A stretch of 58,747 nucleotides of DNA from Myxococcales bacterium (lineage in GTDB: Bacteria; Myxococcota_A; Polyangia; JAHFDS01): assembly GCA_023248855.1 (NCBI GenBank), contig JAHFDS010000010.1, positions 1 through 58,747 of the forward strand, in the 5' to 3' direction. The notes under the pieces are model-generated. The model made no database searches. It was not told where the DNA came from and was given only the letters and a program-made list of their open reading frames with translations. How positions within the stretch are numbered: the stretch's first letter is position 1; the number at the start of each line of letters is the position of its first letter. This document shows positions 52,166 through 58,747 of this stretch, piece after piece. A program made the translations under genes and the position numbers.

Positions 52166-54517
52166 TCAGGGTGGAAGCTGGAACACGAACGCCTCGATCG
52201 ACCCTCGGCCGGTGAGCACGCGATCCTCCACCGCGAGCCGGTCACGGAACGTCCCGGCCAGCGTCAGGACGCCGTCCGGATCACGGGTCATGACGCGAGG
52301 TTTCTCCGGGAACCGGGTGCCGAAGGATCGCACCCGCTGAACCCGACCGCCGGTCTCGACATCGAGGACGAAGCCGTCCTCGGCCTCGACCGCCTTGATC
52401 GAGGGCACGGCATCGCCCGGCGCAAAGCGCAGCTCGCCTGCGAACCGACCCATCGCGACGATGTCGCCCGACGGTGTCAGCTCGACCTGTCGGATCTGCT
52501 GGTAGAGCGGTCCGGCGATGCCGCGGGCCCACATCACGTCGCCCGTGGCGGGCGAGAGCTCGACGACGAGGGCGTCACCGCGTCCCCCGGCCGGCAGGGG
52601 GATGGCACCGAAGGTCGGCGTGCCGTCGTAGGTCCCCCCCGCGATCAGGCGTCGGCCGCGGACGGAGAGCGCGACGAGCTCCTCGCCGTGCGCGCGGCTG
52701 CCATAGTCGCGCAGCCAGACCAGGTTCCCGGTCGCGAGCTCGTAGCGCGCGGCGATCGCCTGGATCTCGTCGCCGGTATCGATCCCGTGGGTGGCATCGA
52801 AGCGCGTCTTCCGGTTGGTGAAGCCGACCGCGAACACGGAGTCGTCCGCGATCGCGACCTGCCAGAAGCGGCCATTGTTCGCGCCGCTGGCGCCACGCAC
52901 CCACGAGGGCACGCCGTCCCTGCGCAGGCGACCGAGAAAGGGGGCGCGACCGTCCGTTGACCCGCTGTCGAGCCGGATGCCCCCGAGCTCGGTGCTGCCG
53001 GCGTAGTCGCCTGCGACCACGAGCGAGCCGTCGGGCGCGAACGCGACGTGCCTGAGCTGGCCGCGGCCGCTGGCACCGAGCTGCCACGCCCAGAGCAGAT
53101 GGCCGCGGTCTCGATCGAGCATGAGCACCACCCCGTCGTTGTGGAGCGCGGGTCGCACGATGCGGTCGCCGAGCTCGGTGGGCCCGTGGATTCGCCCCCC
53201 GATGGCCACCCGGCCGTCGGGGCTCAGCGCCAGCGAGTTCACCTGCATGTCGTCGTCGCCGCCGAACGTGCGCACCCAGCGTACGGAGCCATCTGGGGCC
53301 ATCGAGATGACGAAGCTCATCCGGCTCGACCGTCCAAAAGCTGGCACCGAGTGTCCGCGGAACTCGAAGCCCGCTGACGCGTGGCCTGCAAGATACAGGT
53401 TGCGCGCGTCGTCGAAGGCAAGACCCTCGATCATCTCCACGCCCGGTCCTCCGACGCTGAACGCGAGGCGCCCGGAGGCGGTCCGGAACGGCTCCACTGG
53501 GGCCCGGCGGCTCACGCGAGAGGCCGCGCCGACACCGAGGCCGACCGCGAGCGCCGCGACCACTGCGAGGGCGCGCCCGCGCCGCCTCCGCACGATCGGA
53601 GCGTCGGCATCGAGGGCGGCCTTGAACGCGAGCGGGGAGGCGAACCGGCGCTCTGGATCTCGCTCCAGGCACCGCGCAATGGCAGCGTCCCAGCGCCGGT
53701 CGAGGTCCGGCACGGTCGATCGCGCAGGGGGCGCGGGCTCCTGGCATTTCTTCACGGTGACCGAGAGCGGATTCACCCCCTCGAACGGGCAGTGACCGGC
53801 AACCATCTCGAATACCGTCACCCCAAGGGCGTAGACATCGGCGGCGGTGCTGATCGGCCCGCCGGTGATCTGCTCGGGCGCCATGTAGGCCGGCGTGCCT
53901 GCGAAGTCGGTGGTCACGGAGGCTTCGCCGTCGTCGCTTGGTCGCGCGAGGCCGAAGTCGGTGACGATGACGCGCGGCGGGTCGCCAACGAGCAGGACGT
54001 TCGCGCTCTTGACGTCGCGATGGATCACGCCCGCGGCGTGCGCGGCCTCGAGCGCCTCGGCGAGCTGCGCGACGATCGGTCGGGCCTCGACCACGGACAT
54101 CGGTCCGAGGCGGGCGAGGCGCCGATCGAGCGACTCGCCGTCGATCAGCTCCATCGTCAGGAACGCGATCTCGACGTCGTCGTGGACGTGGTGCCCGACG
54201 TCGAACACCCGGCAGACGTTGGGGTGGGTGATCTTCCGCGCCAGCAGGATCTCGCGCTTGAGCCGGTCGATGTGGCGCCGGTCGTGCGCCCGCTCGAGGC
54301 GGATCGTCTTGAGAGCGATCACGACGTGCAGCTCGAGGTCCTCGACCTCGTAGACCTCGCCCATCCCGCCCCGCGCGATGAAGCGAACCACCCGATAGCG
54401 CAGGCCGAGGAGATGTCCGGGTTCGAACACGGTCGAGCGTGCGCGACTTGAGCCGGCGCGCTCATCGCGAGATCCGTTGGTCGTGGAGACCCCGATGGTG
54501 GGCTTATCACCTCCCAT
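52166..54517 (-). CDS. Ser/Thr protein kinase with transmembrane helix and extracytoplasmic beta-propeller
   Basis: 783 residues. The Hanks-type kinase domain has A-R-G-G-M-G-E-V (48-55), catalytic Lys70, H-R-D (166-168), D-F-G (187-189) and G-T-P-A-Y-M-A-P-E-Q. One transmembrane segment (about 316-333) follows R-R-R-R-G-R. The outer part, about 430 residues, consists of repeated segments with D-G-S/R-V-x-x-G motifs, as in SBBP/PQQ-like beta-propellers, and probably senses a ligand or partner. The start at 54517 is only 22 bases from that of the divergent FHA/sigma54 activator, so the two share a control region and plausibly a signalling path. An in-frame extension to 54751 would run into the neighbour. 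Confidence 0.9.
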   Translation of the reverse strand: MGGDKPTIGVSTTNGSRDERAGSSRARSTVFEPGHLLGLRYRVVRFIARGGMGEVYEVEDLELHVVIALKTIRLERAHDRRHIDRLKREILLARKITHPNVCRVFDVGHHVHDDVEIAFLTMELIDGESLDRRLARLGPMSVVEARPIVAQLAEALEAAHAAGVIHRDVKSANVLLVGDPPRVIVTDFGLARPSDDGEASVTTDFAGTPAYMAPEQITGGPISTAADVYALGVTVFEMVAGHCPFEGVNPLSVTVKKCQEPAPPARSTVPDLDRRWDAAIARCLERDPERRFASPLAFKAALDADAPIVRRRRGRALAVVAALAVGLGVGAASRVSRRAPVEPFRTASGRLAFSVGGPGVEMIEGLAFDDARNLYLAGHASAGFEFRGHSVPAFGRSSRMSFVISMAPDGSVRWVRTFGGDDDMQVNSLALSPDGRVAIGGRIHGPTELGDRIVRPALHNDGVVLMLDRDRGHLLWAWQLGASGRGQLRHVAFAPDGSLVVAGDYAGSTELGGIRLDSGSTDGRAPFLGRLRRDGVPSWVRGASGANNGRFWQVAIADDSVFAVGFTNRKTRFDATHGIDTGDEIQAIAARYELATGNLVWLRDYGSRAHGEELVALSVRGRRLIAGGTYDGTPTFGAIPLPAGGRGDALVVELSPATGDVMWARGIAGPLYQQIRQVELTPSGDIVAMGRFAGELRFAPGDAVPSIKAVEAEDGFVLDVETGGRVQRVRSFGTRFPEKPRVMTRDPDGVLTLAGTFRDRLAVEDRVLTGRGSIEAFVFQLPP

Positions 54518-54539
54518 CGCCTTCGGATAGCATGGCTGG

Positions 54540-55832
<1,293 letters not shown>

Positions 55833-56199
55833 GGCGGGCGGGGCAGGACGCGCCCCAACCACGGCGGATCCTTCGGGTGCCAGCTGACCGCAGCACTCGC
55901 GCACGCGGAGTGTGCTCAAGACAAACACCTGCTGCGCTCTTCGAACCAGCTGATTTCTCACCTTCCAGGTGAGACTGTTTAGGTGTCTCGTTTGCTCGCG
56001 CTCCGCGCTCGCGAGTGCCGCACGCATCGCCTTCGACGATTTCTCGCCAAGGTTCAAAGGTGGTCGAGCTTCTGACGAGCGGCAGTAGTCGATCTGTCTC
56101 GAGGACGTCCTGGGTCGTCCCAGTAGCCCGGATCCGAGCCTGCATCCGGTTGAAATCCTGTGGTCGACGCATGGCCTGGAGGTTGCTCAGAGCGCGGTC
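55833..56199. other. 367-base intergenic region
   Basis: It lies between the activator and the M6-like protease. No gene is evident. It is less GC-rich than its surroundings around 55900-55990 and holds several short inverted repeats there: ACACCT 55925-55930 with AGGTGT 55981-55986, GAGAC 55971-55975 with GTCTC 55985-55989, and the hairpin listed separately. It may combine the end of the activator transcript with the promoter of the protease. Confidence 0.4.
55956..55974. terminator. Perfect hairpin, possible terminator or operator
   Basis: TCTCACCT-TCC-AGGTGAGA: eight-base arms and a three-base loop, 124 bases after the activator stop. Only a short T stretch (CTGTTT) follows, so it is a weak intrinsic terminator at best. 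An operator site is equally possible. Confidence 0.35.
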
Positions 56200-58209
56200 A
56201 TGCGAATCACCGCCTTGCCCCTGCTCCTGCTTGCCTCCCTCCCGGCCACCTCGCTCGTGAGCTGCGTCCACGCCCCCGACGAGCCCGAACCGAACGAGAT
56301 CTCGACATCGTCGTCCGAGCTGGCGTCGCTCGAGCAGTTCGGCTATGGCCGGTTCGAGGTGCTCGGTGCGATCCCGACGATCGCCGTGTACGGCGTCTAC
56401 GGTCCCGGCGTCAACTCGAACAACACCCAGATCGTGGCGCCGCTGACCGAGCAACAGCTCCGCGACATGGTGTTCGATCGAAGCCGCACTCCCAACCTGT
56501 ACGGCTACGTCTGGGAGAACTCGTCCGGTCGCGCGTGGCTCGTCGACGAGGGAACGTACCGCACCGACCGTCCCGACGCGGAGCGCGCGCTTCCGCTCGA
56601 GGAGCGCATGCGCGTGCTTCGCAACGCGGCCCTCACGCAGTGGCTCGCACGCAATCCAGCGCGCAGCCTCGACCAGTTCGACAAGAACGGAGATGGACAG
56701 ATCGGCGCCGGCGAGTTGCTCGTCGTCGTCCACGACAACGCGGACACCGGACCCACTGGTCCGTGGGGCGCTTCGCGCGGGGCTCGCTGCGATACCTTCG
56801 AGCGATCGACCAAGCCCGTGTGCGCGCCGGTCGGCATCTTCGGTGGTGTCGGCAATCCCGGCTTCACGTACCTGGCTCACGAGGCGATGCACACGCTCGG
56901 GACGCCGACCGACCTCTACGGCGTGACCACGGGGATGGACGACAGCGTCTCGTTGATGGGGCCATCGAAGACGAGCTCGACCACGACGTTTCACCTCGAT
57001 CCGTGGAACAAGATGGCGCTGGGCTGGCTCCGTCCGCGCATCGTCGACGTCCGCTGGAGCAACTGGGACTGGCTGCCGCCGGCCGTCGCGGTGCCGCAGT
57101 TCGCCTACGAGGAGGTCATCCTGCTCTACGACGAGTCGCGTGGCACGAACGAGTTCTTCCTCGCCGAGTACCGCACGCGGACGACCGGGCGCTACGGCAA
57201 TCACCACGACAAGGACACGACCGGCAGCGGGCTCGCAGTCTGGCGCGTGAACCTCGGCCCCGACCGCGTCCCGGTCGAGCGCGACACGATGATCCGCAAC
57301 AGCCGCGTCCGGCAGGGTGAGTGGCATCACTTCTCGTCGCTCAACGTGCAGGCCGGCCAGCGGCTGGTCGTCACGCTCTCGGGTGCCGGCGACGCGGACC
57401 TGTACGTGCGCTGGAACGGCCAGCCAGACACCAACACGTGGGACTGCGCGTCGACCTCCTGGACGTCGACCGAGCGCTGCGAGCTCTCCACGTCGGTCGC
57501 GGCGAACGTCGTGATCTCGGTCCGGGGCTACGGCGCCGGGCGCAACGACTACCACCTCGAGGCCCGCGGGCTCGGCCGCGGCGAGACACCCCTCCTGTTG
57601 CTGTCGGCGCCCGACGGCGTCGAGGGCGGCAACGCGTTCTACACGAGCGGCCAGGTGACTCCGCCGCTGCGCTGGACCGACGGCTCGAGCACGCGGACGC
57701 GCCTGCTGGTGAACCCGTTCCCCTTCGACGCGGATGGGATCGGCGTGAACTGGTCGAACGACGAGAACTACCTGCTCGACGCGGGCTTCGAGTGGCAACG
57801 CAGCCGCGCGATTGGCTGGCCGTGGAACGCGGAGGGCGCGATCACCGGCATCGATCTCAACCTCGGCTTCCAGCTCGCGGGCGCGAACAACGGGTTCGCC
57901 TGGACGCGCGACACAGGCTGGCAAGCGATCACGCAGTACGTGCCGGTGCCGACCGAAGACTGCTACTTCCGGTTCAGCGGGTGGGTGAGGAGCTCGCCGA
58001 ACGTGACCGCGGGTTACTTCGGCGTGCGTGACGCGGCGACCAACCAGGTCCTGAGCGAGGTCCCGTTCCAGCGACTCGGCGCGTACACGTACCTGGACGT
58101 GCCCGTCTTCACGCGCTGCGCGGCGGCAGTGCGGCCGTTCGTCGGCTACTGGGGCCCAGGGGGCGACTCGTGGATCCAGGTCGACGACCTGCGCCTGTCG
58201 CGCATGTGA
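56200..58209 (+). CDS. M6-like secreted metalloprotease lipoprotein
   Basis: 669 residues. The lipoprotein signal ends S-L-V-S-C (Cys22). An EF-hand-like loop D-K-N-G-D-G-Q-I (161-168) precedes the zinc site H-E-A-M-H (227-231) and T-L-G-T-P-T-D-L-Y-G, the M6 (immune inhibitor A-like) pattern. About residues 375-465 look like a pre-peptidase C-terminal (PPC) domain (G-D-A-D-L-Y-V-R-W-N with paired Cys). The last 140 residues look like a carbohydrate-binding-type beta-sandwich ending W-I-Q-V-D-D-L-R-L. The ATG at 56200 has GGAGG 17 bases upstream, which is far. It is probably a calcium-stabilised surface protease. Confidence 0.85.
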   Translation: MRITALPLLLLASLPATSLVSCVHAPDEPEPNEISTSSSELASLEQFGYGRFEVLGAIPTIAVYGVYGPGVNSNNTQIVAPLTEQQLRDMVFDRSRTPNLYGYVWENSSGRAWLVDEGTYRTDRPDAERALPLEERMRVLRNAALTQWLARNPARSLDQFDKNGDGQIGAGELLVVVHDNADTGPTGPWGASRGARCDTFERSTKPVCAPVGIFGGVGNPGFTYLAHEAMHTLGTPTDLYGVTTGMDDSVSLMGPSKTSSTTTFHLDPWNKMALGWLRPRIVDVRWSNWDWLPPAVAVPQFAYEEVILLYDESRGTNEFFLAEYRTRTTGRYGNHHDKDTTGSGLAVWRVNLGPDRVPVERDTMIRNSRVRQGEWHHFSSLNVQAGQRLVVTLSGAGDADLYVRWNGQPDTNTWDCASTSWTSTERCELSTSVAANVVISVRGYGAGRNDYHLEARGLGRGETPLLLLSAPDGVEGGNAFYTSGQVTPPLRWTDGSSTRTRLLVNPFPFDADGIGVNWSNDENYLLDAGFEWQRSRAIGWPWNAEGAITGIDLNLGFQLAGANNGFAWTRDTGWQAITQYVPVPTEDCYFRFSGWVRSSPNVTAGYFGVRDAATNQVLSEVPFQRLGAYTYLDVPVFTRCAAAVRPFVGYWGPGGDSWIQVDDLRLSRM

Positions 58210-58266
58210 CAGCCCGTCGCCGAAGCCCGCGTCCTGACCCTTCATCACCCCCCCGGAGGTATCACC

Positions 58267-58747
58267 ATGCGACGTTCCCGTGCGCTCCCTTTCCTGCTTT
58301 CGTTCGCAATCGGCTGCGGGGGGTCGGCCGAGGAGGCAGCCCCCAAACCGGCGGCAGCCGTGCAGACGCGTAGCGACGCGCTCTCTGGAGCCGCCAACGA
58401 CGTCGGCACGCCCCAAGCCAACGTCGTCGTACGGCTCCTCGGCAACACGGCGATGTGTACCGGCACGTTGATCACACCGACGGCGGTGTTGACCGCACGC
58501 CACTGCGTATGCAACGACGAAGACAACACCGGGCAGATGACCTTCCCGATCAAGGTGCAGATCGGAAACGACATCACGGGGTTCTCGGACGCTTCGACCT
58601 TCCGGATCACGAGCGCAGCCCAGATGTTTCCGACTTTCAACTGCGATCCGCTGGAGACACCCGACGAGATGGGCGCGGACCTAGGGATCCTCTTCCTCGA
58701 CGCACAAGTGCTCGACCACAACCTCGTCGTCCCGTCACGACCCTCGT
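58267..58747 (+). CDS. Trypsin-like serine protease lipoprotein (3' truncated by the window)
   Basis: 160 codons are visible and the frame is open to the last base. ATG 58267 has GGAGG eight bases before it. The signal ends S-F-A-I-G-C. The S1-family active-site region C-T-G-T-L-I-T-P-T-A-V-L-T-A-R-H-C places the catalytic His near residue 80, and G-A-D-L-G-I-L-F-L holds the probable catalytic Asp. The Ser region lies beyond the window. It follows the M6-like protease by 57 bases and may be co-transcribed with it. Confidence 0.85.
   Translation, partial: MRRSRALPFLLSFAIGCGGSAEEAAPKPAAAVQTRSDALSGAANDVGTPQANVVVRLLGNTAMCTGTLITPTAVLTARHCVCNDEDNTGQMTFPIKVQIGNDITGFSDASTFRITSAAQMFPTFNCDPLETPDEMGADLGILFLDAQVLDHNLVVPSRPS

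Overview
The window is very GC-rich. It encodes Tat and lipoprotein signals, a Ser/Thr kinase with a sensor domain, an FHA-type sigma54 activator, Gly/Ala-rich linkers and TubC_N-type NRPS docking domains. Together these point to a myxobacterium (Myxococcota, probably Polyangia). This is inferred from gene content; no rRNA or other taxonomic marker is present.

Layout. (1) 1-3588: the end of a fibronectin-III protein, then a copper/heavy-metal set (metal-binding lipoprotein, TolC-type outer-membrane protein, multicopper oxidase). (2) 3607-6193: a PEP mutase/isocitrate lyase family enzyme (-), a possible 35-codon leader ORF, and a fold-type III PLP decarboxylase (+). (3) 6222-41823: a 35.6-kb, 14-gene minus-strand block with overlaps or short gaps, read from 41823 downwards: MbtH-like protein, FAAL-ACP, NRPS-A (C-A-T-C), NRPS-B (A-T-C-A-T-C), CmlA-type diiron hydroxylase, NRPS-C (C*-A*-T-C-A-T-C-A-T-TE), MFS exporter, Tat-exported aminotransferase-fold protein (PvdN-like), GNAT, ureohydrolase, an unrecognised 450-aa protein, SbnA-like and SbnB-like 2,3-diaminopropionate (Dap) enzymes, and a DUF5916 outer-membrane protein. 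(4) 41824-43843: a divergent control region, a methyltransferase and a threonine-dehydratase-like enzyme. (5) 43877-58747: an M28 peptidase with membrane segments, two lipoproteins sharing a GKAD motif, a second DUF5916 protein, a divergent kinase / FHA-sigma54-activator pair, an M6-like metalloprotease lipoprotein and a truncated trypsin-like protease.

How the main cluster may work (inference). FAAL adenylates a fatty acid and loads its own ACP. NRPS-A and NRPS-B add residues and hand over through acidic C-terminal tails and N-terminal TubC_N docking domains. NRPS-C adds Ser and a diamino acid and releases the chain by its TE. SbnA/SbnB would supply Dap, and the A domain of the last module has a diamino-acid-like code. 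The CmlA-like enzyme would beta-hydroxylate a carrier-bound residue. The MFS pump and Tat-exported enzyme suggest export and periplasmic finishing. The expected product is an acylated, Dap-containing, beta-hydroxylated peptide.

Two features stand out. The first C-A pair of NRPS-C appears catalytically dead: the C motif is lost, the A-domain P-loop is lost, and about 100 residues of the A C-terminal subdomain are missing. In addition, a 2,658-bp direct repeat gives NRPS-A and NRPS-B the same A-T-(part of C) unit in the same codon phase.
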